Origin: Mycobacterium persicum
GTDB lineage: Bacteria > Actinomycetota > Actinomycetes > Mycobacteriales > Mycobacteriaceae
Assembly: GCF_002086675.1 (NCBI RefSeq)
Contig: NZ_MVIF01000009.1
Location: forward strand, 1-64,000
DNA: 64,000 nt
Direction: 5' to 3'
Shown: positions 26,186 through 37,862 of the stretch, piece after piece
How positions within the stretch are numbered: position 1 is the stretch's first letter
How the letters are laid out: every line of letters begins with the position of its first letter
Position numbers and translations under genes: made by a program
The notes under the pieces: model-generated
Told to the model about the DNA's origin: nothing
The model's database searches: none
What the model saw: the letters and a program-made list of their open reading frames with translations, nothing else

Positions 26186-26668
26186 ATGGCTGAAAGTCGT
26201 TTGGGCATTACCGCGTTGGATGAACGCATTGCGTTTCTGCTCTCCCAACTGGGTTCCTACAGTGATGCGGAGTTCCATCGCCGACTGGCTCCCACCGGAG
26301 TGGAACCACGGTCCTATGCGGTGCTGTTGGCGCTGGCATCCGACGATGGTCAATCTCAGCGCCAGCTGTCAGCGCGGTTGGGGATCCACCGCAACGTGAT
26401 GGTGACCGTCATCGACGATCTGGAGCGCAGGCGGCTGGTCAAGCGATTGCGGCACCCCGACGACCGGCGGGCATTCGCGGTAACCCTGACCGACAAGGGT
26501 CGCCGCCTGCTCCCTACTCTCGATGAATCGGGTCGGGAGCTCGACGAAGAGATGTCTGCGGCGCTGTCATCCAACGAACGCGACACACTCCGAAAGCTCT
26601 TGCAGCGCATGGCCGCCGGAGCCGGACTCATCCCAGGAGTTCATCCTCGAATGTCTGACCGCGGTTAG
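26186..26668 (+). CDS. MarR-family transcriptional regulator
   Basis: 160 residues. Winged-helix MarR fold: QSQRQLSARLGIHRNVMVTVIDDLERRRLV is the helix-turn-helix and RLRHPDDRRAFAVTLTDKGRRLL the wing with its DxRxxxxxLT signature. MarR regulators usually respond to phenolic or lipophilic ligands and repress efflux or detoxification genes. It lies convergent to the end of the mmpS-mmpL gene series, which recalls the MarR regulator Rv0678 beside mmpS5-mmpL5. It is the best local candidate regulator of this inserted cluster, by inference. Confidence 0.88.
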   Translation: MAESRLGITALDERIAFLLSQLGSYSDAEFHRRLAPTGVEPRSYAVLLALASDDGQSQRQLSARLGIHRNVMVTVIDDLERRRLVKRLRHPDDRRAFAVTLTDKGRRLLPTLDESGRELDEEMSAALSSNERDTLRKLLQRMAAGAGLIPGVHPRMSDRG

Positions 26669-26728
26669 CAATAACCCTTCGGATGCCGTTGGGCAGGTGG
26701 CGTCGGGAGTGCAATGTCCGGTGCGGCG

Positions 26729-27202
26729 CTACCAGTTCCAGGCAGCCTGGTCGTTCGACGGATATTCTCCGCAGATGTCGGTGGTGTGCGCGGCGACGCC
26801 CTTGTTGTTGAAGAACAGCTTGGCGTAATTGGGCCACGCCACGGTAAGTGGATCGGCGAAGTGCGTCACCAACTGCTCCGAATACGCTCGCCGGGCGGCG
26901 GCATCGAGCGAATAGAACCAGTGCATCTGGTCGCGGGTTGCCTGCTGAATCTCCGGCGAATGGTTATGGTAGTCAATCAGGTACCGCTCGTAGTAGACGG
27001 GTTCCACATCTCGCGCGGCGGACATGATTTGTTCAGCTGTACACGTCGTGACGATCATCCGGTGGGGTATCGGGTAATCGTCGGTTGCGTCGGCCGACGC
27101 GATACCGGGCGCTCCTGCGATGCCGGCGCCCATGGCGAGCATCGCCATGATCACCCCGATTCCATTGTGACGGCGGTTGCTGCGATCCGGACTGCTCATC
27201 AA
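26729..27202 (-). CDS. Secreted DUF5078-like protein
   Basis: 157 residues; tandem ATGs at 27202/27199. After a basic N-terminus (SSPDRSNRRHNG) comes a hydrophobic signal segment (IGVIMAMLAMGAGIAGAPGIASA) with an Ala-x-Ala cleavage site near residue 38. The mature part is helical and Tyr-rich (VEPVYYERYLIDYHNHSPEI), with a Cys in MIVTTCTAEQI and one in TTDICGEYPS that could form a disulfide. It resembles secreted mycobacterial DUF5078 proteins of unknown function. It is last in the series mmpS-mmpL-DUF732-DUF5078. Confidence 0.75.
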   Translation of the reverse strand: MMSSPDRSNRRHNGIGVIMAMLAMGAGIAGAPGIASADATDDYPIPHRMIVTTCTAEQIMSAARDVEPVYYERYLIDYHNHSPEIQQATRDQMHWFYSLDAAARRAYSEQLVTHFADPLTVAWPNYAKLFFNNKGVAAHTTDICGEYPSNDQAAWNW

Positions 27203-27247
27203 ACATCCTTTCCGGCATACGTTTTAGATTTAGAATGCCCGCGGACA

Positions 27248-27634
27248 TCAGCGCTGCCGTTCCGCGGCGCGCCGCAGGACCGCTGCCCGGTCCGGGCAGT
27301 AATTGCCGACCGCGGCGGCCAGGAATTGCCAGGCTTGCGCGGTGGTGCTACCCCGGGGAAGGTTGTCGGACACGAACCCCGCCGACCCATCGGCGTCGGC
27401 ATCGATACCGTGCTCCAGTCGCTCGCAGGTGATCTTCGCTATCCAAGCGTTGTAGTCGCGAGAGCCGTAGATACCGTATGCGCGCAGTTGATCTGAGAAA
27501 TCGGTATCGACATCTGCGGACGCGGGCGCGGCGAAGACGAGTCCCACGGCGGCCACCGCAGCGGCGAGGCCGGCGGCAAGTCCTATGGTCGGGGCGCGCC
27601 GGCTGGCATAATCAATGTTGTTGCGGTGCATCAT
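27248..27634 (-). CDS. Secreted DUF732 protein
   Basis: 128 residues. A signal peptide ([25 protein letters not shown]) is cleaved at about residue 40. The mature part [31 protein letters not shown] with a second Cys in VGNYCPDR is typical of DUF732, small exported mycobacterial proteins with one disulfide. The ATG overlaps the mmpL stop by four bases, so it is coupled to the transporter and may be a periplasmic partner, though no such role is established. Confidence 0.82.
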   Translation of the reverse strand: MMHRNNIDYASRRAPTIGLAAGLAAAVAAVGLVFAAPASADVDTDFSDQLRAYGIYGSRDYNAWIAKITCERLEHGIDADADGSAGFVSDNLPRGSTTAQAWQFLAAAVGNYCPDRAAVLRRAAERQR

Positions 27635-30513
27635 ATTTCCCGATATCCGCTTAGGGCCAGTTCCGGCTCGGCTGGCCGTTGCCGAGGCGGTGTTGACGCG
27701 TTATCAGCCCGCGGTGGGCGGCTTCGGACCGCTAGCGGCCACCAAAACCAGCGCCCCAGTAGCGCGGCAATCGATGGTGTCATCAGAGAACGCACTACCA
27801 AGGTGTCGAACAGCAATCCCAGCCCGATCGTGGTGCCGCCCTGCCCGATTGCGCGTAGCTCGCTGGTCACCATGGCGGCCATCGTGACGGCGAACACCAG
27901 GCCGGCTGCCGTTACCACACCCCCGGTGGCCCCCATGGATCTGATAATTCCGGTTTTCAGTCCCGCGCCGATTTCTTCTTTGAACCGGGACACCACCAAC
28001 AGGTTGTAGTCGGATCCGACAGCCAGCAAAACGATCACCGAAAACGCCAGCGTCATCCAATGCAGTTCGATGCCGAGAATGTATTGCCAAAGCAGGATCG
28101 AGAGACCAAATGACGCGCCGAGTGACAGCACCACCGTCCCGATGATCACGACGGAGGCGAACAGCGCGCGGGTAAGCACCAGCATGACGATGAAAATCAG
28201 CGTTATCGCGGCTACCGCTGCGATCAGGAGATCCCATTTTGCGCCGGTTTGTATATCTTTATACGTCGCGGCGGTACCGCCAAGATAGAATCGCGCACCC
28301 GCCAGCGGCGTACCCTTCACCGCTTCGCGTGCTGCTTGGAGCTCGGCGTCGACATGCGAGATCCCCTCCGGTGTCGCCGGGTCGGTGTCGTGGGTGATGA
28401 TGATCCGTGCGGACTTGTTGTCCGGTGAGACCATCAGTTTGAGCCCGCGCTGGAAATCCGGATTCTGGAAGGCCTCCGGAGGCAGGTAGAAAAAGTCGTC
28501 GTTTTTTGCCGCGTCGAACGCCTGTCCCATAGCGGTCGCGGTATCGGTCATCCGCTCGATCTGGGTGATCATCCCGTCGAAACTGCTGTACATGGTCAAT
28601 AGCGTTGTCTGCATGCTCTTTGATACGGCGATCATCGGTGGCAGCTGGTCGAGTAGCTGCGGCATTACCGCGTCCATGCTCTTCACATCGTTCAACAGCG
28701 AGCCGAGGCTGTCGGTCAATTCGTCCACGCCGTCCAGACCGTCGAACACCGATCTCATCGACCAGCAGATCGGTATGTTGAAGCAATGTTTCTCCCAATA
28801 GAAGTAGCTCCGTAGCGGCCGGAAGAAATCATCGAAATCGGCCAGATGGTCCCGCATCTCGTTGGTCGTGGCCTGCATTTGCTCGGTGTCGCCGACCATG
28901 TGATGTGTGGTGTCGGCAAGCTGGCGCATCAGATCCATCATGCGCTCCATCGCCGCAACCATTATTCCGAAGTCGTCGCTCATCTTTTTCATGTCGGCCA
29001 TGCGGTCCTTCAAGAATTGCATGTTTTCGGTCGTGGAGACGGACTGCATGCCGATCTGGAACGGTATCGAGCTGTGCTCGATCGGGGCGCCCAGCGGCCT
29101 CGTAATGCTCTGCACTCTGGCGATACCCGGCACCCGGAATATATTCTTGGCGATCCTGTCCAACACGAGCATGTCGCTCGGATTACGCAAGTCGTGGTCG
29201 GTCTCCACCAACAACATGTCGGGGTTCATTCGCGCCGCGCCGAAATGGCGTTCCGCGGCCGCGTATCCGACATTGGTTGGCAAATCGCCGGGGATGTAGC
29301 GGCGATCGTTGTAGTTCGTCCGATATCCGGGCAGGGCGAGCAAGCCGATGAGGGCGATCGCTGTTGCCCCGGCGAGAATGGGGACCGGCCACCTGATGAC
29401 CGCGGTGCCGACTCGCCGCCATCGTCGCGTCTTGATCTTTCGCTTCGGGTCGAGCAGGCCCAGACGGCTGCCCACGGTAAGGACAGCCGGCCCCAGCGTG
29501 AGCGACGCCGCGACGACCACGACCAGACCGATGGCGCTGGGTATGCCCATGGAACTGAAGTAGTTCAGTCTGGTGAAGTGCAAGCACAGCATTGCGCCCG
29601 CAACGGTCAGTCCCGATCCCAAGATCACGTGGGAGACCCCGCGGTATGCGGTGTAGTAGGCGGTTTCGCGATCTTCGCCGGCCTGACGCGCCTCCTGGTA
29701 TCGCCCGACGAGGAATATTGCGTAGTCCGTGCCGGCGGCGATCGCCAATGACGTGAGCAGGCTGGTGGCGAAGGTCGACAGCCCCAGCATGCCGGTGTTT
29801 CCGATTACCGCGACAACTCCTCGCGCAGCGGACATTTCGACCACCACCACCGTCAGCACCGTCAGCAGGGTCCCGATGGACCGATACACGATCAGCAGCA
29901 TGACGGCGATGACCCCAAGGGTGATCACGGTGATCTTCACCAAGCTCTTCTCACCGGCATCGGTCAGGTCGGTGGTAAGCGGTGCTTGGCCGGTCACGTA
30001 GGCCCGCACCCCGGCCGGCGGATGGGACCGCGAGACGATCTTTCGGACCGCCTCGACGGATTCGTTCCCCAGCGGCTGGCCCACATCACCGGCGAGGTTC
30101 AACTGCACATAGGCAGATTTCCCGTCGGCGCTCTGCGAGCCTGCCGCCGTGATCAGGTCACCCCAGTAGTTCTGGACGTGTTGAACGTGTTTCACGTCCT
30201 GCTCGAGTCGGCGAACCAGATCGTCGTAGTAGCGGTGCGCGGCGTCGCCCAGTGGTGCATCGGCTTCCAGAACGATCATCGCCACGCTGTCGGAATCAAA
30301 TTCGCGAAACGCAGCGCCCATGCGTTTCATCGCGATCGTCGACGGCGCATCCTGGGAGGTCAAGGAAACCGAGTGGTGCCTGCCGACGATTTCCAACTGG
30401 GGGACAACGGCGTTGCTGACTACGGTCAGTGCCAGCCATACCAGGATGATCGGCACTGCCAGCACGCGAGTGGCCCGCGCGAGGAACGTTCGGGCCGAAT
30501 TCTGGTCGCTCAT
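27631..30513 (-). CDS. MmpL-family RND transporter
   Basis: 960 residues from ATG 30513. Architecture: TM1 ([21 protein letters not shown]), a periplasmic porter domain with the MmpL motif [16 protein letters not shown], then two sets of five or six TM helices. The TM4/TM10 Asp-Tyr pairs of the proton relay are seen in [19 protein letters not shown] and [19 protein letters not shown]. MmpL proteins export lipids, siderophores or drugs. The start overlaps the mmpS stop by four bases. Adjacent methyltransferase and oxidoreductase genes suggest the cargo is a modified small molecule or lipid; the substrate is unknown. Confidence 0.93.
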   Translation of the reverse strand: MSDQNSARTFLARATRVLAVPIILVWLALTVVSNAVVPQLEIVGRHHSVSLTSQDAPSTIAMKRMGAAFREFDSDSVAMIVLEADAPLGDAAHRYYDDLVRRLEQDVKHVQHVQNYWGDLITAAGSQSADGKSAYVQLNLAGDVGQPLGNESVEAVRKIVSRSHPPAGVRAYVTGQAPLTTDLTDAGEKSLVKITVITLGVIAVMLLIVYRSIGTLLTVLTVVVVEMSAARGVVAVIGNTGMLGLSTFATSLLTSLAIAAGTDYAIFLVGRYQEARQAGEDRETAYYTAYRGVSHVILGSGLTVAGAMLCLHFTRLNYFSSMGIPSAIGLVVVVAASLTLGPAVLTVGSRLGLLDPKRKIKTRRWRRVGTAVIRWPVPILAGATAIALIGLLALPGYRTNYNDRRYIPGDLPTNVGYAAAERHFGAARMNPDMLLVETDHDLRNPSDMLVLDRIAKNIFRVPGIARVQSITRPLGAPIEHSSIPFQIGMQSVSTTENMQFLKDRMADMKKMSDDFGIMVAAMERMMDLMRQLADTTHHMVGDTEQMQATTNEMRDHLADFDDFFRPLRSYFYWEKHCFNIPICWSMRSVFDGLDGVDELTDSLGSLLNDVKSMDAVMPQLLDQLPPMIAVSKSMQTTLLTMYSSFDGMITQIERMTDTATAMGQAFDAAKNDDFFYLPPEAFQNPDFQRGLKLMVSPDNKSARIIITHDTDPATPEGISHVDAELQAAREAVKGTPLAGARFYLGGTAATYKDIQTGAKWDLLIAAVAAITLIFIVMLVLTRALFASVVIIGTVVLSLGASFGLSILLWQYILGIELHWMTLAFSVIVLLAVGSDYNLLVVSRFKEEIGAGLKTGIIRSMGATGGVVTAAGLVFAVTMAAMVTSELRAIGQGGTTIGLGLLFDTLVVRSLMTPSIAALLGRWFWWPLAVRSRPPRADNASTPPRQRPAEPELALSGYREI

Positions 30514-30950
30514 CCGGACTTCACCAGGCAGAAGGTTTGGGCGTTGACTTCGTTGGCGTACTGCTGTTCCTTGAGTTCGCCGTTCACGGTGATGCGGCAT
30601 CCGATGGTGTTGCTGTTTCCCTGCGCAACGATATTGGCGAAAACGGCCGGAATGGTCGTGGTGAAAGTGTGTGTCCAGGGAAGCGTCGTGAAGCCGGCGC
30701 GCTGCGGCTGGGCGTTCTCATCCAGGTAGCTGATGCTTCCGCTAGTCCCTTGCGGGCCAACAACTTCGTACTCCACCCGTTTGGGATTGAACGGTACGAT
30801 CTGGTCGAAACTTTCGCCGCTGGCCGCTGAGATGCTGTGAGCGCCGAAGATTCCGTGGAGTCGATAGACGGTGAAACCGCTGGTCGCCATCGCTACCACG
30901 ACGACCAGGGGTATCCATAATCGCCTCAGCGCGTCGAGAATCGAAATCAT
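30510..30950 (-). CDS. MmpS-family membrane accessory protein
   Basis: 146 residues: one N-terminal TM helix ([21 protein letters not shown]) and a periplasmic beta-sandwich with the conserved [28 protein letters not shown] region and two Cys ([11 protein letters not shown] and QTFCLVKSG). MmpS proteins work with the adjacent MmpL and stabilise the complex. Stop and start overlap with mmpL. The spacer of 96 bp to the methyltransferase upstream leaves room for a separate promoter. Confidence 0.92.
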   Translation of the reverse strand: MISILDALRRLWIPLVVVVAMATSGFTVYRLHGIFGAHSISAASGESFDQIVPFNPKRVEYEVVGPQGTSGSISYLDENAQPQRAGFTTLPWTHTFTTTIPAVFANIVAQGNSNTIGCRITVNGELKEQQYANEVNAQTFCLVKSG

Positions 30951-31046
30951 CGCTTTGATCCCCCTGTCAAGGTCAAGTGGTTATGCATCCCGCCGTGTGC
31001 TGGTGGCGTCGGCGCCATGGTTCATGAATGCGCGGGGTGCTGCCAG

Positions 31047-32593
<1,547 letters not shown>

Positions 32594-33190
32594 GATGAGT
32601 CCCTTCCGGGTTGCGGCGCCGCGGCGTCGTGACCGCAGCCAGCAGCACGAACGCCAGTACGGCGCTGGTGGTGCGGGCAACGTGGGCCGCCTGCCAGCGA
32701 TCGCGCACTGCCGACCAGTCGCCCGGTGGCGCCAGCACCGACCAGCCTTGTTGCGCGGTGTTGATCGGGACACTGATGGCCGCGCTGATCACCAGCGCAG
32801 TCAGCAACAGCAGCAATGCCATCAACGCCAGCCACCTGCCGCTGCCGCGCCGCCTGGTCACCGACACTGTCAATGCCGCAGCCGCCGCAATGGCAGGCAC
32901 CAGCAGCAATGCGGCAAGGCCGCCGAGCCGGTCGAGTTCGATCAGCCGCACCTGGGTGTAGACCGACGCCCCGAGACCGCGCAAACTACTTTCGAAAACC
33001 GCCACGGTCACCAGGAACCCCGCGAACAACCCGCTGGACAGCACCGCGGCATAACCGGAACTAGTTTCAAACCGGCCCGGAACTCGTCGCGTTGACGTAG
33101 CAGCAGGGCTGATGTCGGTGCACGACGTCACTGATTCACCTCCGTTAGCGTGGTGGGTCAAGCACTTTCGGCAGGGCAACGCCCCGGAAA

Positions 33191-33874
33191 TCAGCCGGCT
33201 TCCCGGCGGATCATCTGCCACAGACTCGGGGTGTTCTCGGTAGTCGAGACGACGACGGTCTGGCCCGCCGTGGAGGTATCGGCGGCGATCGCCACCAGGT
33301 AGTCCGCCAGGTCGATCCGAGCGGTGAACGCACCCACCGGGTCGACGCTTCCGGACACGTACTTTGTCGGGGCGGGTAGGTCGAATAGACCCGACGGGCG
33401 GACGATTGTCCAATCAAGACGGCTACCGCGGACGACGGTTTCCATGCGCCGGATGTCGTCGTAGACCGTCTTACCGACCGTGCGGCTGATGACCGGCTCG
33501 ATGAACCGAAGCGACACGGGTGCATTGCGGCGCCGCATCGGATACGCCGCGGTGGAGCTGACGACCACCAGGCGTGGCACGCCGGCATTTCGCATCGCAT
33601 CCACGATGGTGCGGGTGCCGACCGAGTACGTGTCGACCGGCTCGCGTGTGAATGACGCTCCCAGCACCGAGACCACCGCGGCTGCGTCGTGCACAATCGG
33701 CGCGACCGCCGTCGCGTCGCGCGCATCGGCAGCAGCCACCGTCAACCGCGCTCCGGCGATCGGGAATTCGAGCGGCCGGCGTGTCACCGCGGTGACGTGG
33801 TGTCCCGCCGCCAAAGCCAGCGCGGTCGCCAGCCGACCCGTCTGGCCGTTCGCTCCGAAGATCACCAGTTTCAT
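33191..33874 (-). CDS. NAD(P)-binding (SDR-a5/NmrA-like) protein
   Basis: 227 residues from ATG 33874. Begins MKLVIFGANGQTGRLATALA, the dinucleotide-binding loop of NAD(P)H-binding epimerase/NmrA-like proteins, with VVSVLGASF and VVVSSTAAYPMRR following. It is the first gene of the minus-strand series and is divergent from a related gene at 34043; the two share the spacer with the 35-bp direct repeats. Proteins of this type include quinone reductases and redox sensors; no specific function is claimed. Confidence 0.8.
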   Translation of the reverse strand: MKLVIFGANGQTGRLATALALAAGHHVTAVTRRPLEFPIAGARLTVAAADARDATAVAPIVHDAAAVVSVLGASFTREPVDTYSVGTRTIVDAMRNAGVPRLVVVSSTAAYPMRRRNAPVSLRFIEPVISRTVGKTVYDDIRRMETVVRGSRLDWTIVRPSGLFDLPAPTKYVSGSVDPVGAFTARIDLADYLVAIAADTSTAGQTVVVSTTENTPSLWQMIRREAG

Positions 33875-33897
33875 AGCCCCTCCCAACCTGTAAGCAT

Positions 33898-33988
33898 CGT
33901 TTATGATTGTCACTGTAGGTGATGGTCTTGGGATGTGCAAGTAGCTGATGCACCGTTTGTGATTGTCTCAGTTAGTGATAGTCTTTGG
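33898..33988. promoter_or_regulatory. Two 35-bp direct repeats in a divergent promoter
   Basis: 33898-33932 and 33954-33988 are similar 35-mers starting CGTTTRTGATTGTC, 56 bp apart. Each contains two RTGATNGTC half-sites 16 bp apart, so four half-sites lie between the divergent starts at 33874 and 34043. This looks like the operator array of a regulator of both directions. Confidence 0.7.
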
Positions 33989-34042
33989 ATTGGTCGATCG
34001 CGTCTCGAGCGCGTCGACGAACCGTAATCCTTTGGAGGCCAG

Positions 34043-34681
34043 ATGAAGATCACCGTTTTCGGCGCCACCGGCGGCGTTGGCAAACACCTGGTAACACAAG
34101 CACTGCAACGCGGTTATTCCGTCAATGCGGTGGTTCGCGATGCCGCCAGACTGCCGATCACCAGCCCCGGGCTGTCGGTAAGCACCGTGCCGGGGCTGGA
34201 AGAACCAACGCTGCTGCGGCCAGCGCTGCGGGGAAGCGACGCGGTGCTGTCGGCGGTAGGCCCGCACGGCCGAAAAGACACTGCGGTGGCCGCGACCAGT
34301 ACCCGCAGCATCGTGCGAGCCATGCAGGCTACCGGCGTCGAGCGACTGGTCGCGGTGAGTGCGGCCCCGGTCGGGCCGGTGCCCCCCGGCGAAAGTCTGC
34401 TCACGCGCACGGTGGTCCTGCCGATCCTCACCACGGTGCTGCGCAACGTCTATACCGACCTTGCCGAGATGGAAGCCGAGTTGGGGCGCAGCCGCATCGC
34501 TTGGACCGTCGTGCGGCCGCCCAAACTCTCAAACAAGCCGCTGACCGGAAGCTATCGAACGGTATTGGGCGGCAATGTCCCTCGCGGCTCGGCGATATCT
34601 CGCGCCGACGTCGCGCACTTGATGCTGACCGCGCTGGATCAATCCGCGACGGTCCGGCAGGCCATTGGTATCGCCTACTAG
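34043..34681 (+). CDS. NAD(P)-binding (NmrA/SDR-a5-like) protein
   Basis: 212 residues with a strong N-terminal Rossmann loop (MKITVFGATGGVGKHLVTQAL) and AVLSAVGPHGRKD. It is a paralogue in type of the divergent gene at 33191-33874, and a DoxX-like gene follows 18 bp downstream. NAD(P)H-binding plus DoxX is a pairing seen in redox-stress operons. An AGGCCAG-like site precedes the ATG weakly. Substrate unknown. Confidence 0.78.
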   Translation: MKITVFGATGGVGKHLVTQALQRGYSVNAVVRDAARLPITSPGLSVSTVPGLEEPTLLRPALRGSDAVLSAVGPHGRKDTAVAATSTRSIVRAMQATGVERLVAVSAAPVGPVPPGESLLTRTVVLPILTTVLRNVYTDLAEMEAELGRSRIAWTVVRPPKLSNKPLTGSYRTVLGGNVPRGSAISRADVAHLMLTALDQSATVRQAIGIAY

Positions 34682-34699
34682 CAGAACGGAATTCCTACC

Positions 34700-35059
34700 A
34701 TGACACCCACTTACGTCGCTGTCACACTGGGCGCTGTTGCGGCCAACGGTTTCTCCGGGGTAGCCGCTCTGCTTCACTTCAAGCCGATACTTCCCGGCAT
34801 GGCCAGGGCGGGCGTCCCCGAGTCGTGGCTCACCTTCCCCATCGGCACGCTGAAGACCGCAGGCGCGATCGGCTTGGCGGTTGGCGTGGCCGGACTACGG
34901 CCGGTCGGTGTCGCCGCGGCCGTCGGGCTCGTCCTGTTCTTCGTATGCGCCATCTACACACACCTACTCGCCCGCGATTACAGCCCCCAGTTCGCCCTCG
35001 CCATCGGCTTCTTGACGCTCAACGTCGCATCACTGGCGCTGGTGCTCAACGCGCCGTGA
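34700..35059 (+). CDS. DoxX-like membrane protein
   Basis: 119 residues with four hydrophobic helices (AVTLGAVAANGFSGVAALL, LKTAGAIGLAVGVAG, VAAAVGLVLFFVCAIYTHLL, FALAIGFLTLNVASLALVL), the DoxX/DoxX-like layout, and the family's FPIGTLKTAGA segment. Members are membrane partners in thiol or quinone redox systems. It is probably co-transcribed with the NAD(P)-binding gene upstream and is the last gene of the inserted block before fdxB. Confidence 0.78.
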   Translation: MTPTYVAVTLGAVAANGFSGVAALLHFKPILPGMARAGVPESWLTFPIGTLKTAGAIGLAVGVAGLRPVGVAAAVGLVLFFVCAIYTHLLARDYSPQFALAIGFLTLNVASLALVLNAP

Positions 35060-35101
35060 GTTGCGGCTGATCTGCGTGCAGCGTCAACGCTGGTGGAGTA
35101 G

Positions 35102-37153
35102 TTGACGCGTGTCGACTACGCTACTTCAGCTATGTCGACCATCGGCACCGTAGACCAAGCGGCACCCGACTCATCCGCACATCATGCCCTGCCCGATCCC
35201 GGGGAGTCGGTACCCAGACTCGCGGTGCCGACCGTCGGGATCTTCCTGGGCGCATTGACGGCATTCGTGCTGTCGACCGTCGGGTACATCAACGGCTGGG
35301 TGCCGTTCTGGGCGACAATTCCGGTCAACGCCGCGGTGACCTTCGTGATGTTCACCGTCGTGCATGACGCGTCGCACTACTCGATCAGCTCGACCCGCTG
35401 GGTCAACGGGTTGTTCGGACGACTGGCGTGGCTTTTTGTCGGGCCGGTGGTCGCCTTCCCGTCGTTCGGGTACATCCACATCCAGCACCACCGGCACTCC
35501 AACGACGACGAACAGGACCCGGACACGTTCGCGTCGCACGGCTCGCCATGGCTGCTGCCGCTGCGCTGGCCGATGGTCGAATACTTCTACCTCAAGTACT
35601 ACCTGCCCCGGGCCCGCAGCCGACCCGTCGCCGAAGTCGCCGAGACGCTGGTGATGTTCACCCTGAGCGTCGCCGGTCTTGCCGTCGCCATCGCCACCGG
35701 AAATTTCTGGACTCTTGCGGTGGTGTTCCTGATCCCGCAGCGCATCGGACTCACCGTGCTGGCATGGTGGTTCGACTGGCTGCCCCACCACGGGCTGGAG
35801 GACACCCAGCGCAGCAACCGGTACCGGGCGACCCGCAACCGCGTCGGCGCGGAGTGGCTGTTCACCCCGGTGCTGCTGTCGCAGAACTACCACCTGGTGC
35901 ACCATCTGCACCCGTCGGTGCCGTTCTACCGGTACCTGCGGACGTGGAAGCGCAACGAAGAAGCCTACCTGGAGCGCAATGCGGCGATCTCGACAGTCTT
36001 TGGCCAGCAACTGAATCCGGACCAGTTCCGGGAATGGAAGCAGCTCAATGGCCGGCTCGCCAAGCTGTTGCCGGTGCGGATGCCGGCCCGGTCCAGCTCC
36101 CCTCACGCGGTGTTGCACCGCATCCCGGTCGCCTCGGTCGACCCCATCACCGCCGACAGCACATTGGTGACGTTCGCGGTACCCGAAGCGCTGCAGGACG
36201 CGTTTCGCTTCGAGCCGGGCCAGCATGTGACCGTGCGTACCGATCTGGGCGGCCAAGGAATTCGGCGCAACTACTCGATCTGCGCTCCGGCCACCCGTGC
36301 CCAGTTGCGGATTGCCGTGAAACACATTCCCGGAGGCGCTTTTTCGACGTTCGTTGCCAACGAACTCAAGGCCGGCGACGTGCTCGAGCTGATGACTCCG
36401 ACCGGCCGGTTCGGCACCCCGCTGCACCCGCTGAACCGCAATCACTACGTGGGCCTGGTGGCGGGCAGCGGGATCACCCCGGTGCTGTCGATCCTGGCGA
36501 CCACGCTGGAGATCGAGACCGAAAGCCGGTTCACGCTGATCTACGGCAACCGCACCAAGGAATCCACCATGTTCCGCGCCGAGCTTGACCGCCTGGAGTC
36601 GCGCTACGCCGACCGGCTGGAGGTGCTGCATGTGCTGTCCAACGAGCCGTTGCACACTCCGGAACTGCGGGGCCGCATCGACACCGAAAAGCTCAACAAG
36701 TGGCTGACCGGCAGCCTGCAGCCGGACAGCGTCGATGAGTGGTTCATTTGCGGCCCAATGGAAATGACCGTCGCGGTGCGTGAGTCGCTGATTGAACATT
36801 GCGTGGACCCGGAGCACATTCACCTCGAGCTGTTCTACGGCTATGACACGTCCGAGGCACCCCAACGTTCCTATGAGGCAGCGACCGTCACGTTCACGCT
36901 GTCCGGACAGACGGCGACGTTCGACCTGGTGCCTGGTGACTCGATTTTGGAAGGGGCGCTGCAGGTACGCGACGACGCGCCGTACGCCTGCATGGGAGGT
37001 GCATGCGGAACCTGCCGGGCCAAGCTGATCGACGGCAATGTCGAGATGGACCACAACTTCGCTCTCGGCCAGGCCGAGCTGGACGCCGGTTACATCTTGA
37101 CCTGCCAGTCGCACCCCATCACCCCGTTCGTATCCGTCGACTACGACCGCTAG
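35102..37153 (+). CDS. fdxB: FdxB: fatty-acid-desaturase-like / ferredoxin reductase / 2Fe-2S fusion
   Basis: 683 residues from TTG 35102 (or 673 from ATG 35132), orthologous to Rv3554. Three parts are visible. A membrane desaturase/hydroxylase domain (residues about 40-320) carries His boxes HDASH, HIQHHRHSN and HHLHP. A ferredoxin-NADP reductase domain has RRNYSICAP for FAD and VAGSGITPVLSI for NAD(P). A C-terminal plant-type 2Fe-2S domain has CMGGACGTC and a later Cys in LTCQSHP. The electron chain is thus in one polypeptide. It lies in the HIP/KstR2 area, but its substrate in steroid metabolism is not established. Confidence 0.92.
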   Translation: MTRVDYATSAMSTIGTVDQAAPDSSAHHALPDPGESVPRLAVPTVGIFLGALTAFVLSTVGYINGWVPFWATIPVNAAVTFVMFTVVHDASHYSISSTRWVNGLFGRLAWLFVGPVVAFPSFGYIHIQHHRHSNDDEQDPDTFASHGSPWLLPLRWPMVEYFYLKYYLPRARSRPVAEVAETLVMFTLSVAGLAVAIATGNFWTLAVVFLIPQRIGLTVLAWWFDWLPHHGLEDTQRSNRYRATRNRVGAEWLFTPVLLSQNYHLVHHLHPSVPFYRYLRTWKRNEEAYLERNAAISTVFGQQLNPDQFREWKQLNGRLAKLLPVRMPARSSSPHAVLHRIPVASVDPITADSTLVTFAVPEALQDAFRFEPGQHVTVRTDLGGQGIRRNYSICAPATRAQLRIAVKHIPGGAFSTFVANELKAGDVLELMTPTGRFGTPLHPLNRNHYVGLVAGSGITPVLSILATTLEIETESRFTLIYGNRTKESTMFRAELDRLESRYADRLEVLHVLSNEPLHTPELRGRIDTEKLNKWLTGSLQPDSVDEWFICGPMEMTVAVRESLIEHCVDPEHIHLELFYGYDTSEAPQRSYEAATVTFTLSGQTATFDLVPGDSILEGALQVRDDAPYACMGGACGTCRAKLIDGNVEMDHNFALGQAELDAGYILTCQSHPITPFVSVDYDR

Positions 37154-37177
37154 GCGCTCCCGAGGCTCTTTAGCTGA

Positions 37178-37204
37178 TAGCTTAATCAGACAGAAGTTAA
37201 GCTA
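37178..37204. promoter_or_regulatory. Inverted repeat before the SatD-like gene
   Basis: TAGCTTAA, an 11-bp spacer, and TTAAGCTA make a perfect dyad ending 10 bp before the ATG at 37215. It is AT-rich against the local background and may be an autoregulatory operator for the SatD-like protein. Confidence 0.55.
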
Positions 37205-37214
37205 TTATGTTCAC

Positions 37215-37862
37215 ATGGATGCTCTGAAGAATTGGGCTTCACTTCGGGCCACGATGATCGGCGACGTGGTCGGGTCCCGCCGCGCCGCTGACCGTTCGGC
37301 GCTGCATACCCGAACCGCAACGGCTTTGCGGCAGGCCGCCGACGGCGCGATCGACGCACCGGCGTTCACCGTCGGCGACGAGTTCCAGGGCAGCTACCCT
37401 ACTGTCGGCGCCGCCATCGACGCCGCAATGCGAGTGCGGTTGCTGCTGGCCCCCGAGGTCGACGTCCGTTTCGGGATAGGGTGGGGCGCGGTCACCATCC
37501 TCGACGCGGACGCCGGGATCCAGGACGGCCCGGCGTGGTGGGCGGCGCGAGACGCCATCCGTCATACCGCCGACATCCAGCAGCGGCCCGGCTTTGCGCT
37601 GGTGCGGACCACATTTCGGGCGCCGGATGATGCCCGCTCTGATGTCGCGGCGGTCAACGCGGCGCTGATTTGTCGGGACCATCTGCTTGGATCGCTCGAT
37701 GAAAGGTCATTGCGGATTGTGAGGGGCTTGATGGACGGGCTGACCAAGAAGGAACTCGCCGTAGCCGAGGGTATCAGCGCGTCGGCGGTGTCCCAGCGCG
37801 CAAGCCGTGACGGTTTGGACTTGATTGTCCTTGCCGCCCAATATCTTCGGAGTATCACGTGA
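37215..37862 (+). CDS. SatD-family protein
   Basis: 215 residues. N-terminus TMIGDVVGSRRAADRSALH and the TVGDEFQGSYPTVGAAIDAAM segment are SatD-family features reminiscent of a nucleotide-cyclase-like fold. The C-terminal 60 residues (SLRIVRGLMDGLTKKELAVAEGISASAVSQRASRDG) form a helix-turn-helix, so DNA binding is likely. SatD was named from a Streptococcus locus linked to acid and secretion stress. It overlaps the next, membrane-protein gene by four bases. In M. tuberculosis I recall no SatD gene between fdxB and fadA6. Confidence 0.8.
   Translation: MDALKNWASLRATMIGDVVGSRRAADRSALHTRTATALRQAADGAIDAPAFTVGDEFQGSYPTVGAAIDAAMRVRLLLAPEVDVRFGIGWGAVTILDADAGIQDGPAWWAARDAIRHTADIQQRPGFALVRTTFRAPDDARSDVAAVNAALICRDHLLGSLDERSLRIVRGLMDGLTKKELAVAEGISASAVSQRASRDGLDLIVLAAQYLRSIT

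Noticed and set aside
35171..37114. Minus-strand open frame of about 650 codons opposite fdxB
   Set aside because: fdxB has clear His boxes and FAD and 2Fe-2S motifs; the antisense frame has none and reflects GC bias at third positions.
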